From contig JBBIIK010000013.1 in NCBI GenBank assembly GCA_037446555.1, positions 1 through 64,000 of the forward strand: 64,000 nt of DNA, read 5' to 3'. Origin of the DNA: JANWVO01 sp037446555 (GTDB taxonomy: Bacteria; Acidobacteriota; Terriglobia; Bryobacterales; Bryobacteraceae). Both the position numbers and the translations under genes were made by a program. This document shows positions 25,499-34,522 of this stretch, piece by piece. The notes below the pieces were generated by a model. The model saw only the letters and a program-made list of their open reading frames with translations, was not told the origin of the DNA and did no database searches. The number at the start of each line of letters is the position of its first letter. The stretch's first letter is position 1.

Positions 25499-25978
25499 AT
25501 GGGATTGTTCTGCACACGGCCCGAGTTGCTGGAGGTTCGCCGACAGTGGCGCCGCGAGGGGCTCACGGTGGTGTTCACCAACGGCTGCTATGATCTGCTG
25601 CATCCGGGGCATGCGCGCACGCTGGAGCGCGCCCGCGCGCTCGGCAACAGGCTGGTGCTGGCCCTCAACAGCGACGAGAGCGTCCGGCGCATGAAGGGAG
25701 CGGCGCGCCCCATTGTGCCGGAGCAGGAGAGGGCGGCTCTGGCGTGCGCGCTGGAGGCTGTGGACGCAGTCACGCTGTTCGGCGAGGACACGCCGCGGGA
25801 GTTGATCGCCGAGCTGTTGCCCGACGTGCTGGTGAAAGGCAGCGACTGGAGCCACTTTGTCGCCGGGCGGGAAGAGGTGGAGGCGGCGGGGGGGCGCGTG
25901 GTGCTGCTGCCGCTGGAGCCTGGCTACTCGACCACGGCCACAGTGGAACAGATGCTGGCCCGCCGGAGAGGGTCATGA
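25499..25978 (+). CDS. rfaE2: D-glycero-beta-D-manno-heptose 1-phosphate adenylyltransferase (stand-alone)
   Basis: The 159-residue nucleotidyltransferase matches the C-terminal half of bifunctional HldE, which makes ADP-heptose for lipopolysaccharide core. It has VVFTNGCYDLLHPGHARTLE with the H-x-G-H signature, NSDESVRRMKG, RPIVPEQERA and the conserved end VKGSDWSHFVAG plus GYSTTATVEQ. The kinase half is encoded separately at about 36.2 kb. ATG 25499 is chosen because homology starts there and a promoter-like TACACT and a hairpin lie upstream. Its TGA overlaps the ATG of mfd. Confidence 0.85.
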   Translation: MGLFCTRPELLEVRRQWRREGLTVVFTNGCYDLLHPGHARTLERARALGNRLVLALNSDESVRRMKGAARPIVPEQERAALACALEAVDAVTLFGEDTPRELIAELLPDVLVKGSDWSHFVAGREEVEAAGGRVVLLPLEPGYSTTATVEQMLARRRGS

Positions 25979-28900
25979 CGCACCCCGCGGTGCGCGATCT
26001 GTTCGAATCGCTGACAAGGTCGCAGGAGTTCCAGAAACTGTTGCGCGTGCTTGCCGCGCAGGGGGCCGGACGCTTGTGCCTCAGCGGGCTCACCCAACCG
26101 GCCAAGGCGCTGTACACGGCGCTTGTCTGGCACGCGCTGGAGCAGCCGCTGCTGGTGATCACCGAGTCGCAGCGCACGGCCGAAACCTGGCAGGAGGCGC
26201 TAGAGACGTTCCTCGGGATTCTGCACCGCGGCGCGGCTGCGCCCCGGCCGTTGCTGGTTCCGGGCTGGGACGTGCTGCCCGGACAGGGGCTTTCCCCGCA
26301 CAACGAAATCAAGGAGCAGCGCGCCGCCGGGCTTTGCCGGCTGGCCGGCGGCCGCGCCTCCATCGTGCTGGCTCCCGTGGAGAGCGTGCTGCAGCGTCTG
26401 CGGCGTCCGCAGGACTACTTGAATCTCGCCGTCACGCTTTGCAAGGGTGATGAGGCGCCGATGGAAGACCTGGCGGCGCACCTGGCCTCGATCGGCTATC
26501 AGCGGCGGGAGCCGGTGGAAATGGAGGGCGAGTTCTCCATCCGCGGCGGCATCTTCGACGTGTTCCCCGCGGAGTCTGCGCGGCCGGTGCGAATTGAATT
26601 CTTCGGCGACACCATCGAGAGCCTGCGCCGGTTCGATCCCGAAACGCAGCGCTCGGTGCTCGCCATCGAGGAAGTGACGATCCTGCCGCTGGAGGAGGCG
26701 CCGCGGCCGGCCGCCGCGCAGGGCGAGGCTGCCGGGATGGCTGAAAGCGCCGAGTCCTTGCCGGGCTGGGAGTTCGCCGAACTGGCTGCGCAGAGGCCGG
26801 AGACAACGCTGGAGGAGTTTGTGCCGGGCGCGCTGGTGATGCTCGACGAGCCGGAAGCGCTGCGCGAGGCCGCCGAACGGCTCTGGAAGAAGCTGGACGC
26901 GCTGGCCCCGCAATCGCCTGCGGCGCCCGATCTGCTCTATTTCCACTGGGGCGAACTGGCCGCGCGGCGCCAGGGAAGGCGCGAGGCGGAGCTGCGGGAG
27001 CTGCTGCTTGAGCACGAGCTGCCTGCGGAAGCGGTGGCGGTGGAGATCCGCACCCAACCGGGCACGGCGTTCCGCAACCATCTGCGGGCGGCCATCGAGG
27101 AAGCGCACGACCTCACGGGGCAAGGCTGGAAGGTGATTTTCTTCGCGCCGACCGCGGGCGACGTGGAGCGGCTGGCGGACGTGTTCAGCGAATACTCGCT
27201 GCCGTTCCAGCTCGGGCTGGAAGACACGGGCGGCGTCTCGCCCTACTTGGCCGAGCGCGCATTCATGGCGGTGGAGAGCGCCGGGGTGTATCTGCTGAAG
27301 GGGCGGCTCGAGCGAGGCACGCGGCTGCCAGGCGAGCGGCTGGCGCTGATCGGCAGCCGGGACCTGTTTGAGGCCGCCTACGACGCGCAGCCGGCGCGTG
27401 CGCGCTCGCACGCGGCTCTGTTCACGCCGGAGACGCTGGACCTCAAGCCGGGCGATTACGTCGTGCACGCTCAGCACGGCATCGGGCGGTTCACCGGGCT
27501 GAAGCAGATTGTGACGTCGGGCGTGGCCGAAGACTTCATGATGGTGGAGTATTCGGGCGGCGACCGGCTGTATGTGCCGCTGACGCGGCTGGACCTGATC
27601 CAGAAATACCGCGGCGCGGGCGAAGCGGCCCCTTCTCTCGACAAGCTGGGCGGGGTGACCTGGGCGCGCACGAAATCGCGCGTCAAGGCGAAGATGCGCG
27701 AGATGGCCGAGGAGCTGCTGAAGCTCTATGCCGAGCGCAAGATGGCCGAGGGCTTCGCCTTCTCGACCGACTCGGCCTGGCAGCGAGAATTCGAGGACGC
27801 CTTCGAATTCATTCCGACGCGCGACCAGTTGCAAGCGGCGGCGGAGATCAAGCGCGACATGGAATCGCCGCATCCCATGGACCGCCTGCTGTGCGGCGAC
27901 GTGGGCTTCGGCAAGACCGAGGTGGCCATGCGCGCGGCGTTCAAGGCGCTGGGCGACGGCAAGCAGGTGGCGGTGCTGGCGCCGACGACGGTGCTGGCGT
28001 TGCAGCATTACGAGACGTTCCGCAAGCGGTTCGCTCCGTTCCCGGTGCGCGTGGAGATGCTGAGCCGGTTCCGCACGGCGCGCGAAATCCGGGCCGTGCT
28101 CGAGGACCTTGCGGCGGGCAAGGTGGACATCGTGGTGGGCACGCACAGGCTGCTGTCGAAGGACGTGGTCTTCGCCGACCTGGGCCTGCTCGTGGTCGAC
28201 GAGGAGCAGCGCTTCGGCGTGCGGCACAAGGAGCGGCTGAAGCAGATCCGCAAGAGCGTGGACGTGCTGACCATGTCGGCCACGCCGATCCCGCGGACGC
28301 TGCACATGGCGCTGCTCGGGCTGCGCGACATGAGCGTGATCGAAACTCCGCCGAAGGACCGCCTGGCGGTGCAGACCGTGGTGGCGCGCTTCCATCCGGA
28401 CCTGGTGCGCGCCGCCATCGGGCAGGAGCTCGAGCGCGGCGGGCAGGTCTACTTCATCCACAACCGGATCGATTCGATCTGGTCGCGCGCCGCGATGATC
28501 CAGGAGCTGGTGCCGCAGGCGCGCATCGCCGTCGGCCACGGGCAGATGGACGAGCAGCCGCTGGAGCGCGTGCTGCTGAGCTTCATGCGCCGCGAGTCGG
28601 ATGTCTTCGTCTGCACCACCATCGTGGAGAATGGCCTGGACATTCCGCTGGCGAACACGATGATCATCGAGAACGCGCAGAACTACGGCCTCAGCGAGTT
28701 GTACCAGTTGCGGGGCCGGGTGGGACGGTCCAACCGCCGCGCCTACGCCTATCTGTTAGTGCCGGACGACGGCGAGCTGACCGAGGTGGCGCGGAAGCGG
28801 CTGGCGGCGCTGAAGGAGTTCAGCGACCTGGGATCGGGCTTCAAGATTGCGGCGCTGGACCTGGAACTTCGCGGGGCGGGCAACCTCCTCGGCGGCGAAC

Positions 28901-29430
28901 AGCACGGCCACATCGCCAGCGTGGGCTACGAGACCTACGTCAAGCTGCTGGAGGAGACGGCGCGGGAGCTGCGAGGCGAAGCCGTCGTGCCGGAGCTGCA
29001 CTCGTCGCTGAACCTGGGGCTCGACATTCGCATTCCGCCCGACTACATCGCCGACGAGCAGCAGCGGCTGCGCGCCTACAAGCGGATCGCCGACGCCGGC
29101 GAGCCGGGGAAGATGACGGCGCTGCTTGAGGAGCTGGCCGACCGCTACGGGCCGGCGCCCGATCCGGTGCGGCTGCTGGCGGGGTATTCGCTGCTGAAAT
29201 CGCTGGCCGAGCGATGCGGCATCGAGTCGGTGGACCGGCGCGCGGGCGCCGTTCTGGTGAAGTTCCACCCGGGCGCGCCCATCGAACCGGAGCGGCTGAT
29301 GGAGCTGGTGGCCTCCACGCCGGGGACGCAATTCACTCCGGCCGGCGTGCTCCGCATACCGGCGCCGCGAAGCGATGCGGCCGGGCTGCTGGATTTCTTG
29401 CGCCGCCTACTGGAACAGTTGCGCGGCTGA
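25975..29430 (+). CDS. mfd: Transcription-repair coupling factor Mfd
   Basis: The 1151-residue ATPase removes stalled RNA polymerase and recruits UvrA. Visible in order: UvrB-like N-terminal region (GWDVLPGQGLSPHNEIK, GEFSIRGGIFDVFP); the polymerase-interacting CarD-like domain (LKPGDYVVHAQHGIGRFTG); the RecG-like helicase with Walker A CGDVGFGKTEVAMRAAF, DEEQRFGVRHKERLK and MSATPIPRTLHMALLG; motif VI YQLRGRVGRSNRRAYAY; and the C-terminal TRCF domain ending in LLDFLRRLLEQLRG. Length is normal. The ATG overlaps the adenylyltransferase stop (ATGA). Confidence 0.97.
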   Translation: MTHPAVRDLFESLTRSQEFQKLLRVLAAQGAGRLCLSGLTQPAKALYTALVWHALEQPLLVITESQRTAETWQEALETFLGILHRGAAAPRPLLVPGWDVLPGQGLSPHNEIKEQRAAGLCRLAGGRASIVLAPVESVLQRLRRPQDYLNLAVTLCKGDEAPMEDLAAHLASIGYQRREPVEMEGEFSIRGGIFDVFPAESARPVRIEFFGDTIESLRRFDPETQRSVLAIEEVTILPLEEAPRPAAAQGEAAGMAESAESLPGWEFAELAAQRPETTLEEFVPGALVMLDEPEALREAAERLWKKLDALAPQSPAAPDLLYFHWGELAARRQGRREAELRELLLEHELPAEAVAVEIRTQPGTAFRNHLRAAIEEAHDLTGQGWKVIFFAPTAGDVERLADVFSEYSLPFQLGLEDTGGVSPYLAERAFMAVESAGVYLLKGRLERGTRLPGERLALIGSRDLFEAAYDAQPARARSHAALFTPETLDLKPGDYVVHAQHGIGRFTGLKQIVTSGVAEDFMMVEYSGGDRLYVPLTRLDLIQKYRGAGEAAPSLDKLGGVTWARTKSRVKAKMREMAEELLKLYAERKMAEGFAFSTDSAWQREFEDAFEFIPTRDQLQAAAEIKRDMESPHPMDRLLCGDVGFGKTEVAMRAAFKALGDGKQVAVLAPTTVLALQHYETFRKRFAPFPVRVEMLSRFRTAREIRAVLEDLAAGKVDIVVGTHRLLSKDVVFADLGLLVVDEEQRFGVRHKERLKQIRKSVDVLTMSATPIPRTLHMALLGLRDMSVIETPPKDRLAVQTVVARFHPDLVRAAIGQELERGGQVYFIHNRIDSIWSRAAMIQELVPQARIAVGHGQMDEQPLERVLLSFMRRESDVFVCTTIVENGLDIPLANTMIIENAQNYGLSELYQLRGRVGRSNRRAYAYLLVPDDGELTEVARKRLAALKEFSDLGSGFKIAALDLELRGAGNLLGGEQHGHIASVGYETYVKLLEETARELRGEAVVPELHSSLNLGLDIRIPPDYIADEQQRLRAYKRIADAGEPGKMTALLEELADRYGPAPDPVRLLAGYSLLKSLAERCGIESVDRRAGAVLVKFHPGAPIEPERLMELVASTPGTQFTPAGVLRIPAPRSDAAGLLDFLRRLLEQLRG

Positions 29431-29459
29431 GGCCGGAGCGGGAGCGGCGCGCGGTTTTG

Positions 29460-29465
29460 GATAAT
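29460..29465 (+). promoter_or_regulatory. -10-like hexamer GATAAT, leaderless-type start
   Basis: GATAAT is six bases before the ATG of the SurA-like gene. GGAGG follows but abuts the ATG with one base between, too close for a normal ribosome-binding site. Confidence 0.35.
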
Positions 29466-29471
29466 GGAGGC

Positions 29472-30620
29472 ATGAACGGATTCCGGCTGGGCTTCCTGTG
29501 CCTGATCGCCGCGGCCGGCTTGCCCGCGGGCGAGCCGGCGGCGGTGGAGCAGATCATCGCCAAGGTCAACGGCGACATCATCACGCGGTCCGACTTGAGC
29601 CGGGCGCGGCAGGAGCTGGAAGCGAGTCTGCGGCAGCGCAAGCTGCCTCCGACGCAGATCGCGGAAATCCTGGCGCAGAGCGAAAAGGATCTGTTGCGCG
29701 ACAAGATCGACAACCTGCTGCTGATCCAGCGCGGCAAGGAGCTGAACGTCAACGTCGACAGCGAGGTAACGAAGTACCTGGCGCAGATCCAGTCCGACAA
29801 CAAGATCGCGGATCCGGAAAAGTTTCAGGCATGGATCCGCGAGAACACGGGCATGAGCTACGAGGATTTCCGGGCCGAGCTGCGGAACAATTTCCTGAGC
29901 CAGCGCGTGATCGGCCAGGAGGTCTACAGCAAGGTGAACATCCCGCGCAGGCAGATCGAGGAGTATTACGAGAAGAACAAGGAATCCTTCCAGCGCAAGG
30001 AGCGCGTGATCCTGCGGGAGATCCTGGTAAGCACGCAGGGCATGGACGAGGCGGGGGCGGCTGCCGCCGAGAAGAAGGCGCGGGACATCGTGGCCCGGGC
30101 GCGCAAAGGCGAACGGTTCACCGAGCTGGTGCGCGAGTTCTCCGAGGGCGCTTCGGCGCGGCAGGGCGGACTGCTGGATCCCTTCGAAAAAGGCATTCTC
30201 GCGCCAGAGCTGGAGCAGCTCGTCTGGGACAAGGAAAAGGGCTACGTCACCGACCCGATCCGCGTGCCGGCGGGCTGGCTGATTCTCAGGGTCGAGGACC
30301 ACCAGAAGGAGGGGCTGGCGGAGCTTTCCGAGGTGGAGAGCGAGATCCGCGAGAGGCTGGCGTCGCAGATCATGATGCCGAAGGTGCGCGAGTTCCTGAG
30401 CGAACTGCGCCGAAATTCCTTCATCGAGATCCGGCAACCGTGGGTGGACACCGGGGCGGTGCCGGGACAGAAGACAGACTGGAACGATCCGGCGCTTCTC
30501 CGCGCCGAGACGGTGACGAAGGAAGAGGTGGCGGCGCAGGCGCGTTTGAAAAGGCTGCTGTACTTCCTCCCGATTCCCGGCACATCGATCACCGACACGA
30601 GCAAGTCTTCCAGCAAATAA
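29472..30620 (+). CDS. SurA-like periplasmic peptidyl-prolyl isomerase
   Basis: The 382-residue protein has a signal peptide (GFLCLIAAAGLPAGEPAA), a SurA N-type chaperone region (VEQIIAKVNGDIITRSDLSR to about residue 175), and one parvulin rotamase domain (about 178-290). The parvulin region reads VILREILVSTQ, ELVREFSEGASARQGGLL and VPAGWLILRVEDHQ. A C-terminal helix segment and a serine/lysine tail follow. SurA-type proteins escort outer-membrane proteins through the periplasm. One parvulin domain is fewer than in E. coli SurA. Confidence 0.85.
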   Translation: MNGFRLGFLCLIAAAGLPAGEPAAVEQIIAKVNGDIITRSDLSRARQELEASLRQRKLPPTQIAEILAQSEKDLLRDKIDNLLLIQRGKELNVNVDSEVTKYLAQIQSDNKIADPEKFQAWIRENTGMSYEDFRAELRNNFLSQRVIGQEVYSKVNIPRRQIEEYYEKNKESFQRKERVILREILVSTQGMDEAGAAAAEKKARDIVARARKGERFTELVREFSEGASARQGGLLDPFEKGILAPELEQLVWDKEKGYVTDPIRVPAGWLILRVEDHQKEGLAELSEVESEIRERLASQIMMPKVREFLSELRRNSFIEIRQPWVDTGAVPGQKTDWNDPALLRAETVTKEEVAAQARLKRLLYFLPIPGTSITDTSKSSSK

Positions 30621-30629
30621 AATCACTTC

Positions 30630-31688
30630 ATGAAGTCCCCCATGTGCAGCGACCTGGTCCCGGGGCAAAGCGTCCAGGGCGTGTTCCTCGTGCAGGCGAA
30701 GGAGATCCGGCAGAAGAAGACAGGCGAGCCCTATCTTTCGCTGGTGTTGATGGACCGGACGGGCGAAGTGGATGCCAAGATGTGGGACAACATCGGCGAG
30801 GTGGCCGACACGTTCGACCGGGACGACTTCGTCCGCGTGCGCGGGCAGGCGCAGGAGTACAACAGAAAGGTCCAGATCACGGTTCACTCGCTGCAGCGCG
30901 TCCCGGACGGGGAAGTCGACATCGCCGACTTCCTGCCGGTTTCGAAACGAGATGCCGCCGAGATGTGGCGCGAGCTGGAGGGCGTGATCGCCTCGGTGTC
31001 CGACCCGCACTTGAAGGCGCTGCTCGAGGCAGTTTTCGGCGATCCGGCGATCGCTGACGCATACCGCCGCGCGCCTGCTGCCAAGGGGATCCACCACGCC
31101 TGGATCGGCGGGCTGCTGGAGCATGTGCTGAGCATGTGCGCGCTGGCTCGCTTCTTTTCCTCGCACTATCCCGGCATCGACGGCGATCTGCTGCTGGCGG
31201 GCGTGCTGCTGCACGACATTGGCAAGATCCGGGAGCTGGACTTCACGCGCAGCTTCACCTACACATCTGAGGGCGGCCTCGTGGGGCATGTCCAGATCGG
31301 GCTGCGCATCGTCGCCGACCACCTGCCGCAGGGCTTTCCGCCGAAGTTGCGGAACCTGGTGGAGCACATGATCCTGAGCCATCACGGGCAGCTCGAGTTC
31401 GGCAGCCCGAAGCTGCCGAGCTTCCCCGAGGCGATGCTGCTGCACCTGATCGACCTGACGGATTCGAAGATGGCAGCCATGCAGGCGGCGCTCGAACGGG
31501 AGCAAAACAGCGAGAGCGTCTGGACGGGCTACAATGCGGCATTGGAGCGGAGCCTGCTGGACCGCGAGAAGTACTTGCGCGAAGCGGCGCCGCCGTCCCG
31601 TCCCGCGCCGGGCAACGAGCAGAAGCGCCGGTCGTCGCCCTTCGCCGCCGCGCTGCTGTCCGCGCTGGATGACGGGAAAGGGAAATAG
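30630..31688 (+). CDS. OB-fold/HD-domain 3'-5' exoribonuclease, YhaM-like
   Basis: The 352-residue protein has an N-terminal OB fold (GVFLVQAKEIRQKKTGEPYL, VDAKMWDNIGEV, VRVRGQAQEYNRK) and an HD-type phosphohydrolase domain. The latter holds IHHAWIGGLLEHVLSMC, GVLLHDIGKIREL and MILSHHGQLEFGSP as metal ligands. This order is that of YhaM/CBF1-type 3'-5' exoribonucleases. The C-terminal 35 residues are basic and disordered. No Shine-Dalgarno sequence is evident; it starts nine bases after the SurA-like gene and is probably coupled to it. An alternative ATG lies at 30642. Confidence 0.85.
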   Translation: MKSPMCSDLVPGQSVQGVFLVQAKEIRQKKTGEPYLSLVLMDRTGEVDAKMWDNIGEVADTFDRDDFVRVRGQAQEYNRKVQITVHSLQRVPDGEVDIADFLPVSKRDAAEMWRELEGVIASVSDPHLKALLEAVFGDPAIADAYRRAPAAKGIHHAWIGGLLEHVLSMCALARFFSSHYPGIDGDLLLAGVLLHDIGKIRELDFTRSFTYTSEGGLVGHVQIGLRIVADHLPQGFPPKLRNLVEHMILSHHGQLEFGSPKLPSFPEAMLLHLIDLTDSKMAAMQAALEREQNSESVWTGYNAALERSLLDREKYLREAAPPSRPAPGNEQKRRSSPFAAALLSALDDGKGK

Positions 31689-31690
31689 CC

Positions 31691-32086
31691 ATGCCGCGCA
31701 CGGCCCGCGCCATCCCGCCGCCCCTGGAGCTTCGGTGCCTGAACGCGCTCTGGCGCCTGGGGGAGGCGAACGTCCAGGCGGTGAGGGAGTGGCTGGCGCC
31801 GCAGAAGCCGCTGGCTTACACGACTGTAATGACCATGCTCGACCGGCTGACGCGGAAGAGGATTCTTGCGCGCAGAAAAGTGGGCCGTTCGTTCGTGTAC
31901 TCGCCCCTGGTTTCGCGGAACGAAATCCGGCAGCTGGCGGTGCGGGAGCTGGCGGACGCGCTGTTCGACGGGAGGATGGAGGATCTGCTGGCATTTCTGG
32001 GGGGCAGCGCGCCGCGTGCCGCCGCCACACAGCCCGCACCCGCCGGGGCGGAGGAGCCGCAGCCCCTCGATGCGGCCCTTCTCTGA
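31691..32086 (+). CDS. BlaI/MecI-family transcriptional repressor
   Basis: The 131-residue protein has the winged-helix fold of penicillinase repressors: ELRCLNALWRLGEANVQAVR, YTTVMTMLDRLTRKRILARR (recognition helix and wing) and a dimerising C-terminal helix around ELADALFDGRMEDLLAFL. A proline/alanine-rich tail follows. BlaI repressors are normally inactivated by a BlaR1-type membrane protease encoded next door; none is present here. It begins two bases after the HD nuclease stop with GGGAAA upstream. Confidence 0.85.
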   Translation: MPRTARAIPPPLELRCLNALWRLGEANVQAVREWLAPQKPLAYTTVMTMLDRLTRKRILARRKVGRSFVYSPLVSRNEIRQLAVRELADALFDGRMEDLLAFLGGSAPRAAATQPAPAGAEEPQPLDAALL

Positions 32087-32183
32087 ACACCCGGGCAAGG
32101 AATGGAGACTCCGTTCCGCGTTATGCTCATCTAGAGTGCGGATGCGAACGCGCCGCGGTCTTTCGCATGGAGGAAATCGAGCG

Positions 32184-34517
32184 ATGAGGAAACCGAGTCC
32201 GGCATGGGTGCTCCTGTTGGCGGCACTGGTCATGGCGGCCGCTTCCTGTGGACGGGACCCGGAGAAGGCGAAGCGGCGGTATCTGGAGAACGGGAACCGT
32301 TACGCCCAGCAGGGGAAGTTCAAGGAAGCGATTATCATGTACCGCAATGCGCTGAAGCGCGATCCGCGTTTCGGCGAGGCGTACCTCCGGCTGGGAGACG
32401 CGGAAATGCGGCGCGGCATGCCGGCCCAGGCGGTGGCGGCGTACCGCCGGGCCGTGGAATTGTACCCGGACACGGAGGAACCGGCGGGCAAGCTGGCCGA
32501 CCTCTACCTGGCTGCCTATGTTCTGTCGCCGAAAAAGGACCCGCTGCTGCTGCGCGAGGTGGAAGAGCTGGCCTCCTCGCTCGCGGCGAAGAATCCGAAC
32601 AGCTACCAGTCGTTGCGGCTGCGGGCGTTTCTCAATCTGACCGACACGACGGACAAGACGCAGGAGCATCTCTTCCGCGCCATTGAGTTGTTCAAGAAAG
32701 CGGATGCGGTCAAGCCGAAACGGCCGGAATTGCGGCTGGCGATGGTGCAGACCATGGCGCAGGTGGGGCAGTACGAGGAGGCGGAAAAGTACGCAAAGGA
32801 GATGATCCAGGATTCGCCGAAAGCTCCCGGGGCGTACTGGTTCCTGAGCCGCCTTTACCTCCAGCAGAACCGGCTCAAAGATGCTGACGACGTGGTGGGC
32901 CGGCTGATCGCCGCCAACCCCGAAACGCCATCGTTCAGGGTGGACCGCGCGGAGTACCTGTTTGCCACGCAGCGGAAAGCCGAGGCGTTGAGGGCGCTGG
33001 AGGAAGTCACCGGGGCTGGCGACATCCAGCCGACCTTGCTCAGGCGGGCAGGGGACACGTATCTGAGGATTGGCGAGCCGCAGATTGCCTTTGAGACTTA
33101 CCGGGCGGGCGTGGAGAAATTCCCGGCGCAAAAGACGGAATTCCGGCTGAAGATGATCCCGGCGCTGCTAGCCATGCAGAAGCGCGACGAGGCCTTCCGC
33201 CTGGGCGAGCTCACAGCGCAAGAGGATCCTTCCAATAACGGCGCGATCTCCATGCGCGCGTCGCTCTGGCTCAACTTCGGCACCAAGGATCAGTTCGACA
33301 CGGCCGTAAGGGACCTGCAGCAGCTGATCTCGAAAGAGCCGAACAACGCCGTCATCCGCTTCAACCTGGGCCGTGCCTATCACTCGCGGGGGGAGCTGGA
33401 CGCCGCCCGCACGCAATATTCGGAAGCCGTGAAGGCGTCCCGGTATCTGACCGCGGCGCATCTGGGACTGGGGCAGATCGCCCTGGCCAAACGTGAACCG
33501 GGCAAGGCGGTCTCAGAGGCTGACGAGATCCTGACCTACGATCCCTCGAACCTGGCGGCTCGCATCCTGCGCATCAACGGGCTGATGGCGAGCGGGAACA
33601 ACAACCAGGCGCGGATCGATATCAACACCTATTTCAAGGACACACCCGACAACCCGGACCTGAAGTACCAGCTCGCGATCCTGAATTTCCTGGACCGCCG
33701 CTACCCGGAGGCAGAGCAGCAGTTCCGCGCCCTCCAGCAGAAGTACCCGAACGACCTACGGCTGCTGTTCGCCATCGCCGAAGTGATGCTGCGGACCAAC
33801 CGGCAGGCGGATGCCATGCGGCTGGTGCAGGAAGCCTGGCGCAAGAATCCCGACCAGCCGGGGCTGAAGCTGGCAGTGGCGAACACCGCCATGCGCGTGA
33901 ACCAGCTGGACACGGCAGAACAGCAGTTCCGCGACCTCCTGGCGAAAAATCCAGGCGATGCCGACCTGACCATGCGTCTGGCCGAAACCTTGCGGCGCAA
34001 GCGCGAGCTTCCGGCGTCGCTTGAATTGCTGAAACAGGCCTACGCGCGAAACCCGTCTTATCCGGGACTCGCGCTGCAGCTGGCGCTGACGCATGAAGCG
34101 TTGGGCGACTGGCGCTCGGCCGTGCCCCTCTATGAAGCGATCGTCAAGCAGGATCCGAACCACCTGATCGCCCTGAACAACCTTGCCTACCGGTATGCCG
34201 ACATGGGCAAAGACCTCGACACGGCGCTCACCTACGCGCAGCGCGCGCAGCAGCGCGCACCCACCAGCGACGACGTAGTGGACACCCTGGCCTGGGTCTA
34301 CATCCGCAAGAACCTGAACGACACGGCCATCTCGCTGCTGAAACCTCTCATCGCCAAGCAACCGCGCAATCCGCTGTTCCACTACCACCTCGGGCTGGCG
34401 CTGCTACAGAAGGGCGACCGCACGGCGGCGCGCCAAAGCCTCCAGACCGCTCTTTCGCTCAACCCGTCGAGGGAGGACGAGCAGAGAATCCGGGAAGCCC
34501 TGTCGCGGGCGGGCTGA
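32184..34517 (+). CDS. Large TPR-repeat lipoprotein (PEP-CTERM-system-like)
   Basis: The 777-residue protein has a lipoprotein signal (LLAALVMAAASCGRD, lipidated Cys22). At least a dozen TPR units follow, e.g. GNRYAQQGKFKEAIIMYRNA, FGEAYLRLGDAEMRRGMPAQ and LALTHEALGDWRSAVPLYEA. It resembles the TPR lipoproteins found with exosortase/PEP-CTERM sorting systems, which assist export of polysaccharide. Six bases after its stop lies a CAAX-protease-related gene of the type seen with exosortases, strengthening the link. GGAGGA precedes the ATG. No exosortase is visible. Confidence 0.75.
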   Translation: MRKPSPAWVLLLAALVMAAASCGRDPEKAKRRYLENGNRYAQQGKFKEAIIMYRNALKRDPRFGEAYLRLGDAEMRRGMPAQAVAAYRRAVELYPDTEEPAGKLADLYLAAYVLSPKKDPLLLREVEELASSLAAKNPNSYQSLRLRAFLNLTDTTDKTQEHLFRAIELFKKADAVKPKRPELRLAMVQTMAQVGQYEEAEKYAKEMIQDSPKAPGAYWFLSRLYLQQNRLKDADDVVGRLIAANPETPSFRVDRAEYLFATQRKAEALRALEEVTGAGDIQPTLLRRAGDTYLRIGEPQIAFETYRAGVEKFPAQKTEFRLKMIPALLAMQKRDEAFRLGELTAQEDPSNNGAISMRASLWLNFGTKDQFDTAVRDLQQLISKEPNNAVIRFNLGRAYHSRGELDAARTQYSEAVKASRYLTAAHLGLGQIALAKREPGKAVSEADEILTYDPSNLAARILRINGLMASGNNNQARIDINTYFKDTPDNPDLKYQLAILNFLDRRYPEAEQQFRALQQKYPNDLRLLFAIAEVMLRTNRQADAMRLVQEAWRKNPDQPGLKLAVANTAMRVNQLDTAEQQFRDLLAKNPGDADLTMRLAETLRRKRELPASLELLKQAYARNPSYPGLALQLALTHEALGDWRSAVPLYEAIVKQDPNHLIALNNLAYRYADMGKDLDTALTYAQRAQQRAPTSDDVVDTLAWVYIRKNLNDTAISLLKPLIAKQPRNPLFHYHLGLALLQKGDRTAARQSLQTALSLNPSREDEQRIREALSRAG

Positions 34518-34522
34518 GCCGC

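Noticed and set aside
29145..32090. Very long open frame antisense to the SurA-like, YhaM-like and BlaI-like genes
   Set aside because: It spans three well-supported genes on the opposite strand and encodes no recognisable protein.
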